A DNA stretch of 32,320 nt from Xanthoparmelia taractica. Lineage: Eukaryota; Ascomycota; Lecanoromycetes; Lecanorales; Parmeliaceae. Where the stretch lies: NCBI GenBank assembly GCA_033085395.1, contig JANQBS010000368.1:1-32320 (forward strand), given 5' to 3'. Position 1 is the stretch's first letter; each line of letters opens with the position of its first letter. The translations under genes were made by a program, and so were the position numbers. This document shows positions 8,719-18,414 of the stretch, one piece after another. Below the pieces are notes generated by a model. It ran no database searches. It was not told the origin of the DNA and saw nothing but the letters and a program-made list of their open reading frames with translations.

Positions 8719-8846
8719 CGAATTTGTAATTTCTTCCATACGTGTAGTTGATCTACATGTCCAAACTTGTTGTTGGTCATCTTTTTCTTCTTTTTCTTCT
8801 TTTTCTTCTATCAACTGACGTATTCACTATTAAATATTTAGACATG
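8719..8846 (+). repeat. copy 1 of the atp6-upstream repeat
   Basis: Matches 18221-18414 in two blocks: CGAATTTGTAATTTCT through AACTTGTTGTTGGTCAT, and then CTATCAACTGACGTATTCAC through TTTAGACATG. Between the blocks each copy carries a different GAA/TTC-rich insertion starting right after TTGGTCAT. The pair precedes the two atp6 copies, so a larger unit was duplicated. Confidence 0.8.
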
Positions 8847-9080
8847 TGATACCCATTTATAGATAATATCTTAAAAAAAATTAAAAACAACTGCCGTGGA
8901 CTTTTAATAACCTCTTACGTAAGTTTAGCTATCATAAGATTTAGCTATACATTAATATCTAGTGATATTGTTAATGCTATTGATGATGCTTTTGAGCATA
9001 ACCCTAGTTTTCTTCTATTTTTTCTTCTTGTTTATTTTTTTCATAAGAAAGAAGAAAAAAGAAGAAATAGAAGAAAATAA
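8844..9080 (+). CDS. short uncharacterised ORF, 78 aa, ending in a hairpin-encoded tail
   Basis: ATG 8844 with one TGA as Trp, stop 9078. It is in frame with the STDVF-LDM stretch shared with the atp6 extension. A segment reading YTLISSDIVNAIDDAFEHN resembles the small repeated domain at 20098-20240 (S/T-x-x-V-x-x-L/I-x-x). The last third is hydrophobic then Lys/Arg-rich and is encoded by the hairpin at 9010-9079. It may be a truncated relic rather than a working gene. Confidence 0.35.
9010..9079. repeat. imperfect GAA/TTC hairpin
   Basis: TTTTCTTCTATTT near 9009 pairs with AAATAGAAGAAAA near 9065, with further TTCTTC/GAAGAA pairing inside and a T-rich loop. It separates two open frames (8844-9080 and 9071-9469) that may once have been continuous. 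Confidence 0.65.
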
Positions 9081-9469
9081 TTATTTTCCTAAAGTGTCTT
9101 AATTGTGCTCAGGCGGGGTTTGAGTGCCAGGGCCTTGGTGATTGCAATAGGTGTGGATGTAGTTTGACTGATAATTTCCCACCTACTCTGATCCCTCATT
9201 CATTAGTAGAACGCATTAAAAGTGGTGATCATATTATCCCTAAGACCAAAGCATGGCGTGATAGTAAGGGGACTACTACAACCCGACAGGGTGTACCAGC
9301 AACACCAAAAGCTTCTCATGTCTCTAATACTGTTTATACGGAGGCAAAAGCAAAGGCTTTGGCTGCTGTAAATGCAGGCGATTTTTTTAAGAAAATTGGA
9401 TTTGTAGAAAAAAGTTTAAGCCTAGATAAAATTAAAAATACAGGCTACAGCAGTAGAGAAAACAAGTAG
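9071..9469 (+). CDS. uncharacterised Cys-rich ORF
   Basis: Open from 9071 to TAG 9467; there is no ATG, and the first alternative start is TTG 9164. The part before that codon contains a cysteine cluster (KCLNCAQAGFEC then GDCNRCGC), spaced C-x2-C-x6-C-x5-C-x2-C-x-C, which could bind zinc. The rest is hydrophilic and basic (KTKAWRDSKGTTTTRQ, YTEAKAKALAAVNAG). I do not recognise it. It lies directly upstream of the shortened atp6 copy, in the position where the intact atp6 locus has its own N-terminal extension, but the two sequences are not obviously alike. Confidence 0.4.
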   Translation, partial: KKIIIFLKCLNCAQAGFECQGLGDCNRCGCSLTDNFPPTLIPHSLVERIKSGDHIIPKTKAWRDSKGTTTTRQGVPATPKASHVSNTVYTEAKAKALAAVNAGDFFKKIGFVEKSLSLDKIKNTGYSSRENK

Positions 9470-9500
9470 TCATGCTTAAGTATATTATTAGTAACAATAA

Positions 9501-9854
9501 ATACTTATTGAAGCCTTTATCTATGCATTATTTATCTTAATAAATAATTTAATAGGTATGGTACCCTACAGTTTTGCTTCAACTTCTCATTTTATTTTAA
9601 CATTTTTTATTAGTTTTACTGTAGTTTTAGGAGCAACTATTTTAAGAGCTCATGTGTTACTTAACATCTTGAGCAGTTTTGCTTACAACATTATGACATC
9701 AGGTTTCATTTTTTTTTTCATAGGCTTAGTTCCATTAGCCTTTATTATTGCATTTTCAGTTTCAGAGGTAGCAATAGTTTTTATTCAAGCACAAGCACAA
9801 GTATTCGTAGTTTTAACTACTTCATATGTTAAAGATGCGCTGGATTTACATTAA
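9501..9854 (+). pseudogene. atp6: internally deleted atp6 copy
   Basis: Open from 9501 to TAA 9852 and almost identical at the DNA level to 19255-19400 and 19553-19749 of the intact gene. A 6-base deletion near the start and a duplicated Ala-Gln near the end keep the frame. About 52 residues are missing between GATIL and HVLLNIL. This removes the helix with LGLRLAANILSG, which contains the arginine essential for proton transfer in ATP synthase subunit a. It cannot be a working subunit a. The absence of stops and the high identity suggest recent duplication or gene conversion. Confidence 0.8.
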
Positions 9855-10293
9855 AACAAAATGAAATAGATAACTCTATATTCTGTTTGCAAAAGTTTAC
9901 TTGATTGCTTTCTGTTTTTCCTTGTTAAATACATCAAGCATAACTGGTATATTGTTTTAATAAACTTTCTTATAGGCAAAAGTCACGGCCCTATCTTTTG
10001 TTTTTTCTTATATCAGTTAGGTATGCCCCTTATTGGGCTATGGTTTGGATTAGCTTTGATTTGATTTGATTTGTGCTATAGGTTTATAGCATATGTAGTC
10101 TAAAACAATAAATAACATCAATATGATAATATGTCAAACTCCTTTAACTTATAAGTCATAGCTTCTTATAAAAACATAGGCGTTTTTATCTCTTATTCTC
10201 CATAAAAATGTTACTCTAATAATAGTAAAAAATTTAATAAATGTATTTTTTCGATTTATAATACAATAGTATTAATTATATTACCTATTATAT
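9855..10293. other. intergenic spacer before nad4
   Basis: AT-rich. A short TTTGA tandem lies near 10056-10072. Short frames only; no tRNA seen. Confidence 0.4.
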
Positions 10294-11952
10294 ATGACAA
10301 ACATACGCCATTTTATTAGTCTAAAAAGTTATTGTGTGGTAAATTTATTTCTTATTTCCTTTTACATGATAATAATTTTTTTATTAGGCATACCTTTAAT
10401 AGGTGTGTTTCTTATATCTATACAAACGTATCATAATAAAACTATTGCTATCAGTGATGTTGAGACGGCATCCGATTGAAGCTCTAAGCTACTTAAATCT
10501 ATTGCTTTACAAACATTTGTATGTACTTTGTTTGTTTCTTTAGTTATGTTTGCTTTATTTGATTTCAGTAATAATCAATTTCAGTTTGTGCAAGAATACC
10601 ACGAAATAAGCTATTTTAGCTTTTATTTAGGTGTGGATGGTCTATCTATATATTTTGTTTTACTTACAACGATAATAATGCCTGTTTCATTATTGTCAAA
10701 CTGAACATCCATATCTCATAAGCTAAAACCATATCTAATCACCATTTTGTTGTTAGAGACACTATTATTGTCAGTTTTTTTAATGCTAGATATTTTATTA
10801 TTCTACATATTTTTTGAAAGTATCCTACCTCCTTTATTCATATTGATTGGATTATTTGGTTCAAGTAACAGAGTTAGAGCAAGTTTTTATTTATTTTTAT
10901 ATACGCTTTTAGGTTCATTATTCCTATTATTATCCATTGTTACAATGTCTTCAATTACAGGTACTACAGATTTTGATGCTTTATGTAAAACAAATTTTAA
11001 TTATTATACTCAGCTCTTTTTATTTTTCGGTATATTTATAGCTTTTGCAGTTAAAACACCTACCATCTTCTTGAACACTTGACTACTTAAAGCTCACGTT
11101 GAATCACCTTTAAGTGGTAGTATTATATTGGCCGGAATAGTGTTAAAGCTAAGTTTATATGGTATACTTCGCTTAATATTACCTCTACTGCCAAAAGCTT
11201 ACATAAACTATACTTTTTTTATTTATTTAATTGGTGTTATTACTATTGTCTATGCCAGTATAAGTACGTTAAGAACCATTGATGTTAAAGAGCTTATAGC
11301 TTATTCATCCGTTTCACATGCTGCAGTATACCTTATGGGAGTTTTCAGTAATACAATACAAGGTATAGAAGGAGGGATAACATTGGCATTAGCTCATGGA
11401 TTTGTTTCATCTGGACTGTTTATATGTGCTGGGGGTGTATTATATGACAGATCTTCTACTAGATTAATAACCTATTACAAAGGTATAGCTCAAATGATGC
11501 CTCTTTTTTCCGTTATCTTATTCATTTTGTGTTTAGGTAATTGTGGTGTACCTCTTACTTTAAACTTCGTAGGTGAATTCTTATCGCTATATGGAACATT
11601 TGAAAGATTACCCTTATTGGGTGCTTTAGCTAGTTCTTCTATTATTTTTTCGGCTGCTTATACTATATATATGTTTAATAGAATAGCTTTTGCTGGGTCA
11701 TATTCTAAATTTTTTAATATAAATATATCTGATCTTAAGAAGCGTGAGTTTTATATTTTATTAAACCTGGTTTTATTTACAGTAGCTTTAGGTATATACC
11801 CTGCGCCTGTGCTAGACGGTTTACATTACCAAGTAACAACTTTGATTTATTTTGTCCCGGACCTTGAGCCGCATCATTTTGCCATAAGTGATGGTTTAAA
11901 TTTTCGCACTACATCGTCAGATCTTACTAGTAAGTATTCTATTAGCAAATAA
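10294..11952 (+). CDS. nad4: NADH dehydrogenase subunit 4
   Basis: Proton-pumping membrane subunit of respiratory complex I, inner mitochondrial membrane. One uninterrupted frame of 552 codons when TGA is Trp; TGA falls at W in SNWTSISHKL and in LNTWLLKAHVESP. Family hallmarks include FFESILPPLFILIGLFG (near residue 173), the lysine-bearing AFAVKTP and WLLKAHVESPL segments (about 250-270), and SHAAVYLMGVFSN to GFVSSGLFICAGG (about 335-380). The normal C-terminus is near ILDGLHY; about 35 hydrophilic residues follow, longer than usual. The start is the first ATG; no intron interrupts it. Confidence 0.95.
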
Positions 11953-12111
11953 TACTTAAACATAATAACATACTCAGATCCTTGCATTTCGTGGTTATTG
12001 TCAAATTATGATAGTATAGATAACAAATTACCCGTAATCGGTAAAGTAGTAATCATACACTTAGAGAGAGACTAGACAAATAGGAGATTAGATAATTCCG
12101 TACATTCATAG

Positions 12112-12345
12112 GTACCATGTGCTAAGCCTGATTGTAGACATGAATTTAATCATGGCCCATTTGGCAACGTAATGCATGGTCACAAGTACACTGACAATTG
12201 ATATGACAAAGCGCAGGAGTATTATGATAATTATAATAATAACTGTAAATAAGATACCGCTTCAGTAGATGAGAAAGTTGCTTGTAATAGTTGTGAACGA
12301 GCTGCCCAGGTTAGATGCATACCTGTTTACAGCACTGAGATCTAG
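12112..12345 (+). pseudogene. Cys/His-rich ORF relic
   Basis: One frame reads VPCAKPDCRHEFNHG through HGHKYTDNWYDKAQEYY, meets TAA at 12250, and continues in the same frame as VACNSCERAAQVRC before TAG 12343. Paired cysteines and histidines suggest a former zinc-binding protein, comparable in character to the Cys-rich ORF at 9071. I cannot name the family. A single in-frame stop makes it a likely pseudogene. Confidence 0.35.
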
Positions 12346-12398
12346 ACCATATATAGATCACTCTCAATATGATCATAATAATTCTAATACTGCTCCCC

Positions 12399-12788
12399 AG
12401 GGCAACAACAATAGTACTCAAGACATTAGTAATTAGTGTATTATTGTTTTTATACACGTTGTCTGAACAACTAGTGGAACATAAAGCTACATCTAGATAT
12501 CTTAAATTAACTCCTTAATTTTTCTATGGCATATTACAGACTCATTTAACTATAGCATTTAACTCACTAGGTTGAGGACTAAGTAGTCCTCCTTGGGCAC
12601 ATGTTTTTACTATCTTGCCTATTCAAAGCATACCGTTTAACTTATGTGCCATAGTAGTATATTTAATAGTTCAGAATCTTAACTCTGTTTTAGATTTTGC
12701 TATTATAGTAATTAAAGTAGGAGCTTATCTTTATATAAATAACTTACCATATAGGTTATTGATATGTACTATTTTTTTGACCATTTAA
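12399..12788 (+). pseudogene. cox1 C-terminal tail copy, including its fused extension
   Basis: One frame reads YTLSEQLVEHKATSRYL, then after a single in-frame TAA (12516) FNSLGWGLSSPPWAHVF and LPIQSIPF, ending at TAA 12786. It aligns with the cox1 end VQLVHGKATSRYL, FNSLEWGLNSPPKPHAF and LPLQSRF. It continues past the normal cox1 end with a hydrophobic stretch (AIVVYLIVQNLNSVLDFAI), in the place where the real gene has its fused membrane segment. DNA divergence is substantial, so this is an old copy. Confidence 0.7.
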
Positions 12789-13143
12789 TTTTCTGCATGT
12801 ATTACTATAAATATGTTATATTTGTCGCGTGAATAAAAAAGGCTTTCCAGTCTCTAAAAAACACTCTTTCCAATTTTTTTTGTTACTTTTTTGTTACTTT
12901 GTTATTACTTTCTTAGTGGTGTGAATAATATCATATAATATAAGGACAAGTGCATTTGACTGTCTAGGATTAGATAGAAGTTTGGTAAATCTCTATCTTT
13001 ATCTTTTCTACTAGAGTAGCGACTGTATATACATTGGGCTTAATAATACAGCTAACAATTTTAGTTTTCCATTTTTTCGAGTTAGAGCCAAAAGTTCAAT
13101 AATCTGATGTATATTTTTATTAGTTTTCTAAGAAATATAAGTG
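12789..13143. other. intergenic spacer
   Basis: AT-rich with repeated TTGTTACTTT-like units near 12880-12910. No gene seen. Confidence 0.4.
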
Positions 13144-13390
13144 ATAGTATTCAGACAGGTAGGAGGAGCGGTCTATTGTTAACTAATGTTTATCTGCTCT
13201 GCTGATCCTTGATATTTTAAGACTAAAATATTTGGGTGTGGAAATACAGGAGCCTTCTTGAGATAAAGTATCGGGATGAATATAAAACATATGGCATAAT
13301 TAACGTAAAGAACAAAGCTAAAATGGGTTGCGGAGCAACTAAAGCTTAAGTTAAGCATAATACAAAGCTTATATAAAGAAAAACACAAGG
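13144..13390 (+). repeat. dispersed cox1-derived repeat, copy A
   Basis: Shares GTGGAAATACAGGAGCCTTC and GATAAAG, then ACATATGGCATAATTAAC, with 21226-21480. Its first 60 bases match 70-120 (TTAACTAATGTTTAT). The frame LKYLGVEIQEPSWDK echoes the cox1 stretch PKILGVEYNRSWGN. These are remnants of duplicated cox1 3' sequence. Confidence 0.6.
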
Positions 13391-13668
13391 AAAGAAAAAT
13401 AAGAAACTTATTACATTACAAGTATATATACTATTAATAATAAATAGTTTTTCTGTTTTCTTTTGTTCTGTTTTGTTTTGTTTATAACATTATAGTTGTT
13501 ATTGTAGCACATGCTTCTTATTGATGAAGAAAATGTAAATGAATAATAGGAAAATTAACAAAAATTTAGTTTACTTATATTTTTAATATATATTATTGTC
13601 AGGAAAAGTTGTTAAGTTCATATAGTTATTTTTTCTGACGAGATATTATATGTCTTATTATTAATACC
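13391..13668. other. intergenic leader of nad1
   Basis: AT-rich, with TTTTGTT repeats near 13460-13490. AGGAAAAGTTGTTAAG near 13601 and TTTTCTGACG near 13629 may pair weakly. No gene seen. Confidence 0.35.
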
Positions 13669-16600
13669 ATGTTATATTTACCTATATTTATATCTGTTAT
13701 AGAAGTTATAATAGTAACTGTGCCAGTTTTATTAACCGTGGCTTATGTTACGATTGCAGAGAGAAAAACAATGGCAAGTATGCAAAGAAGATTAGGTCCT
13801 AACATAGTAGGATATTACGGCCTATTACAGGCGTTTGCAGATGCCTTAAAGCTTCTTTTAAAAGAATATGTTTCCCCTACACAAGCTAATTTCGTTTTAT
13901 TTTTTCTTGGACCTATCATAACTTTAATCTTTTCCTTGTTAGGCTTTTCTGTTATACCATATGGTCCTGGTCTAGCTATATCAGATTTTGATTTAGGAAT
14001 ACTTTACATGTTAGCAGTTTCTTCCTTATCTACTTATGGTATACTATTAGCAGGATTAACAATCAGTCCCCTTGTTACGAGAGTAATAAGTAAAACATTG
14101 GGTGGATTTCAAGAAACATTTTTAAACTTTTAAAGTCAACTTGAAGTAAAGTCTAGTTTAATTTTCTTAACATATTTTCTGATTTTTCTTCATCATTAAA
14201 GAAGAAAAGAAGAAGAAGATAAGGTATGAAATAGTTTCAATTATTTTAATAAACTATTGATTAAACTTTAAATGCTCAACGACTAGTAAATGAGACTCAA
14301 GAAAAGTCAATAACTTTACCACGAGCGCCCAAAATCTTAAAAAAATTATTTTATTATCAAGTTTACTAAATTATCTAGTGTCTTAGCTACAAATTTATAT
14401 AACGCTACTATAGACCCGACTATTTTATTTTTTGTTATACATGATTTTCTTCAAATGAAGAAAAAGAAGAAAAGAAGAAAAGAAGAAAAATAAGAAAAAG
14501 AAGAAAAATAAGAAGAAAAGGAACAAAGCCTTTAATTCTAAGGTTTTGATCCAATATCCTACTTATATACCTACTGATAGACTTTTTAGTTGATTTTAGA
14601 TAGTGGGCAAACCTAATACAGTAAGTAAAAGATATTATTCAACTAAGATTGAAGGTTTCCTAAAAGGGAAAAAAAAATTTAAACATTGAGCAATTAAAGT
14701 TACTACATAATATTTATATAAAAGATCTATACAAAGATACAAATGCTATTGCAAAACCTTTTGATGATAAACTATTAGTTACTTATAATGATATAAAAAA
14801 TAGGTCTGAACTTGTAAATAAATGAGGTTCTGTTAGTTGTATATATCTTATAGAATACAAATATAATTGTTTAGTATACTATATAGGTAGAACTACTTTA
14901 TTTAAAAGAAGATTAAACAATCATTTACAAGCTAATACTAATAGTAAATTTCATCTTTTTGTTGCGAAGCATGTCTAGTAGGTTAAGAACATTTTAAAAT
15001 ATCAATAATAGAAATATGTTCAGCACCAGAACAAGGAGCTAGAGAGAATTATTATTTACAAAAACACCTTGCTTTATCATTTTTTTCTTCTTCATTTTCT
15101 GAATCACAAAGATATGAAACTTTAGCTACTAAAAAAGAAAAGAGAAGAATACAATTTATGTAAGTGGTAAATCTAAAGAAGTGTATGTATATGAAATTAT
15201 GAGTAATCATCTAAATCAAAAATATGCTAAATATAAAAGCATTATAGAAGCTAGTCAACTACAAATAGTAGCTAGAAGAACAATATCTATCTATATAGAT
15301 TCTGATGTTCCATTTAGAGGTAAATTGTATAATAGTAAACCTATTATAGATTTAAAAGAAACATTTAAGTTAGTTAAAACTGTATTAAATGATTTCAAAG
15401 TTAACAGCAATATTGCTCAAGAAGTTTGAGCCTATGATGCTCAAACACTAGTCTTAACAAAAGAAAATTCTTTTGTATCTAAAACTCAAGCATCAGATGC
15501 AATAGGTATTAGCAGAAATGTTATTAATTATTTCATTGACACTAGTAAAGCAGAAGGAATAAAAGGTACATGTTTATTTAGTAAGCAACTTACTAATAAA
15601 GAAATCAAGAAATTACTTACTAATGTAAATACCTTACAATTAGGTAATAAGAAAAAGGTTTGAGCTTATAATTCACAAACATTAGATTTAATAAATAATT
15701 TTCCTGGCTTAGGGTTAGCTGCTGAATATTTTAATGTAGAATATAGAACTATTAAAAGACATTTAGATACAAAAACAGCTACATCTGAAAAACTATAAGT
15801 AAAAATTTGGATTTTTTTTTACTAATAAGAAGAACAATCAGAATAAGAAAAAAGAAAAAGAAGAAAAAGATTAAAACAACTATAAAATAATATGTAGTAG
15901 ATTTATTTACCTCTTGCGAAGCATCCTGTTTATAAATTAATAGTCACAGATTCTTTGTAGTATATTTTGATAAAAATATTAATATATATAAGATTATGAT
16001 ATAGTCTGAACCATAATGTGAATTATGGAAGTATAAGATAAAGAGCTTATACGATAACAAATTTGGATCTGCTAATTCTAAATATGCCTTTTTAGGCTCA
16101 TTGAGAAGTACTGCTCAACTAATTAGTTATGAATTGATATTAAGCTCAGCTATACTGCTTGTTATATTGTTATCAGGTAGTTTAAGCTTAACAGTTAATA
16201 CAGAAATGCAAAAAACAATCTGATATATTGTACCACTATTGCCTGTATTTATAATTTTCTTTATTGGATCCATAGCAGAAACAAATAGAGCTCCCTTTGA
16301 TTTGGCTGAGGCTATAAAGTAATAATGATTTGGTCTCGTTAAAGATTGCCATTTGCTGGAAAAACTTAAACATTGGGCTACCAGCAGGAAACAAACGGAT
16401 AATGTAATTATCCTATTAGGATCCTCAGAGACTATACGCGATCATTAATGCAATTCTTTGTATTTAATAAGATATAGTCCGAATTTGTATGAAAATACAG
16501 ATATTAACATAAATCTAAAATAGGTATATACTGGACTACCTTATAAAACACAAAGTAAATATGTTATCATAAGACATAGAAGCCATTCTACTTTGTGTTT

Positions 16601-18074
16601 ACTGTTTTTACCTGAAGGCCTATATCTACCTATAGCTATAAAAGTTCTTAAACTAGATTATAATAATCATATGTTATATGGTGCCATTTTAATTTTTCTT
16701 CTTCTACATGAAGAAAAAGAAGAAGAAAATAAATAGCAACATAATGTCTTAAAATGTAAATGGAGTATTCACTGTTTTCTTAAAATTATAAACAATAAAC
16801 GTTATATAGGAAGCCTTAAAGATATGTACAGCAAACTTATTGAACATTTAGCGGGTAAAAGTCTAATCTAGTATTACAAAGAGCAATAATAAAACATAGT
16901 TTACATAGCTTTAACTTTTGTGTATCTGAATACTTTTCATATGTTTTTCTCCATTTTTTCTTTTACTTCTTTTTTTTCTTTCTGATGAAAAAGAAGTAAT
17001 AGATGAAAATGAAGAAAAATAAGAAACGATCAGAAAAAAAGAAAAAATCAGTAAAATTGTTAGCAGTAAGGCTCTTACTAATTTAGAAATTAGTTATGTT
17101 GAAAAGTTTCACTTAGACACTGTTTATAATTTTATGAAAACGGTTACAAGCCTTGAGTACAAACATACCACACAGACTAGGACTAAAGTGTCTAAGCGAG
17201 AGAACCAGGAAGCTAAATTTGTCATGTGTAAAATCACACAATAAAAGCGCTTAGACTAATAAGTAAGCCTGATTCATTGTATGCTATGTTTGGTTAAGTA
17301 CATAGTGACTTAAGCAAAAAAAAGTCTTAGGTAAGATAAACATTATCAGGATACAGGTATTTATCACTTAAATGGTAAATTAATTTATAAGTTAAAAAAC
17401 AACCTTTATTTAGCTAAACATTTAAGCATATATAAGGTTACTCTGGCTAAATATAGAAATTCAGGGCTTGTTGTAAAAAAAACTATCTTGTTTTAAAGTG
17501 AATAACGTCTAATTTATGTTCGGAATCTGAGCTAGTTAGTGGTTTTATGACAGAACACGCTGCAGTTATATTCGTTTTTTTCTTCTTAGCCGAATATGCT
17601 AGTATTGCTCTTATTTGTATTTTAACAAGTATACTCTTTTTAGGTGGTTATTTACTAAATTATACATCTCTCCTATACTTGATTGAGCTGATTGATCACT
17701 GTATATATGTGAATTTTCCATATATTCTAGCTCCAGATTTTCTATTTGTAGACAGTTTTCATGGATTTTTCTATGTGCCGTATATAGAGGTTAGTTTTCC
17801 ACATATTCTAGATACTCTAGACAGTAAACATGGAACTTTATTCAATGACCCCTTATGAGAAGGAATCACATATGGTCTGACTTTGGGGTTTAAGGCTTGT
17901 GTTATGGTATTTGTGTTCATATGGGCAAGAGCTTCCTTACCTAGAATACGTTATGATCAATTGATGTCATTTTGCTGAACTATACTTTTACCATTAGTAA
18001 TAGCTCTTATAATATTACTTCCCTGTGTTTTATATGCTTTTGAAATCATACCTACTAATGTTTTCCTTTTATAG
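13669..18074 (+). CDS. nad1: NADH dehydrogenase subunit 1 (three exons)
   Basis: Membrane subunit at the quinone site of complex I. Exons are 13669-14056, 16066-16313 and 17523-18074; joined they give 395 codons in frame. The first junction rebuilds LAGWSANSKYAF with a TGA Trp split across the intron, and the second rebuilds FDLAEAESELVSGF. Both follow the group I rule (exon ends in T, intron ends in G). Hallmarks are AERKTMASMQRRLGPN (near residue 30), LGSLRSTAQLISYE, FDLAEAE and RYDQLMSFCWTILLP near the end. After FLGGYLL, exon 3 has an internally repetitive insertion (FPYIL...VDSFHG, FPHIL...LDSKHG), making the protein longer than the usual 330-370 residues. Confidence 0.95.
14057..16065 (+). 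mobile_element. nad1 group I intron 1
   Basis: Boundaries are fixed by the rebuilt nad1 frame, with a T before the intron and a G as its last base. A P7-type 3' strand GATATAGTCTGAACC lies near 15997-16011. The 5' partner strand could not be placed with confidence. It contains a broken GIY-YIG endonuclease gene and two GAA-rich insertions (about 14170-14220 and 14455-14520). Confidence 0.85.
14676..15798 (+). pseudogene. GIY-YIG homing endonuclease, frameshifted
   Basis: Three frames join to a recognisable protein. The first holds the GIY-YIG core (CIYLIEYKYN then YYIGRTTLFKRRLNNHL) and stops at 14976. The second continues HFKISIIEICSAPEQGAREN and runs into a GAA/TTC-rich insertion at about 15078-15146. 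The third carries two NUMOD1-type modules (VWAYDAQTLVL near 15430 and VWAYNSQTLDL near 15660) and ends at TAA 15796. Two frameshifts, one at the purine-rich insertion, make it inactive as read. Confidence 0.7.
16314..17522 (+). mobile_element. nad1 group I intron 2
   Basis: Boundaries come from the rebuilt FDLAEA|ESELV junction. P7 strands are visible: R-type ATCCTCAGAGACTATACG at 16421-16438 and S-type GATATAGTCC at 16471-16480. The endonuclease relic lies 3' of the catalytic core. Confidence 0.88.
16740..17510 (+). pseudogene. degraded GIY-YIG homing endonuclease
   Basis: Pieces in several frames match the family in order: a GIY-YIG core (VFLKIINNKRYIGSLKDMY, EHLAGK, RAIIKHSLHSFNF), then TNLEISYVEKFHLDTVYNF with YKHT, a NUMOD3-like part, and a C-terminal NUMOD1-like end (NNLYLAKHLSIYKVTLAKY). 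Stops and frameshifts abound, and a GAA/TTC insertion (about 16943-17050) splits it. Confidence 0.6.
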
Positions 18075-18086
18075 AATATAACAAGC

Positions 18087-18108
18087 GGCACACCCATACT
18101 GATGTGCC
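18087..18108 (+). terminator. hairpin after nad1
   Basis: GGCACA and TGTGCC form a 6-bp GC-rich stem 12 bases past the nad1 stop, followed by a C-rich stretch. A candidate transcript-end or processing hairpin. Confidence 0.4.
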
Positions 18109-18220
18109 AGGGGTAACCAACCCTCCCTCCCTTTCTTTATGCATGATTTAACTGCACGACTTATGCGTGATTTCGGATATCGTATTGTTTGGATGTTTTC
18201 AAACCTGCGATGAAAGTCGC

Positions 18221-18414
18221 CGATTTGTAATTTCTACCGTTGGTGTAATTAATCTACATGTCTAAACTTGTTGTTGGTCATCAGAAGAAAAATCAGAATA
18301 AGAAAAATAAGAAAAAGATAAAAAAAAAGAACAAAAAGTAAAATGCATAACACTTTTATTTGTTTAATTGTTCATCTATCAACTGACGTATTCACGAATA
18401 AAGATTTAGACATG
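18221..18414 (+). repeat. copy 2 of the atp6-upstream repeat
   Basis: The partner of 8719-8846. Here the interruption after TTGGTCAT is a purine-rich run (about 18282-18340) with both AATCAGAA and AAGAAAAA words; in copy 1 it is a pyrimidine-rich run. The second block overlaps the start of the atp6-fused frame. Confidence 0.8.
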
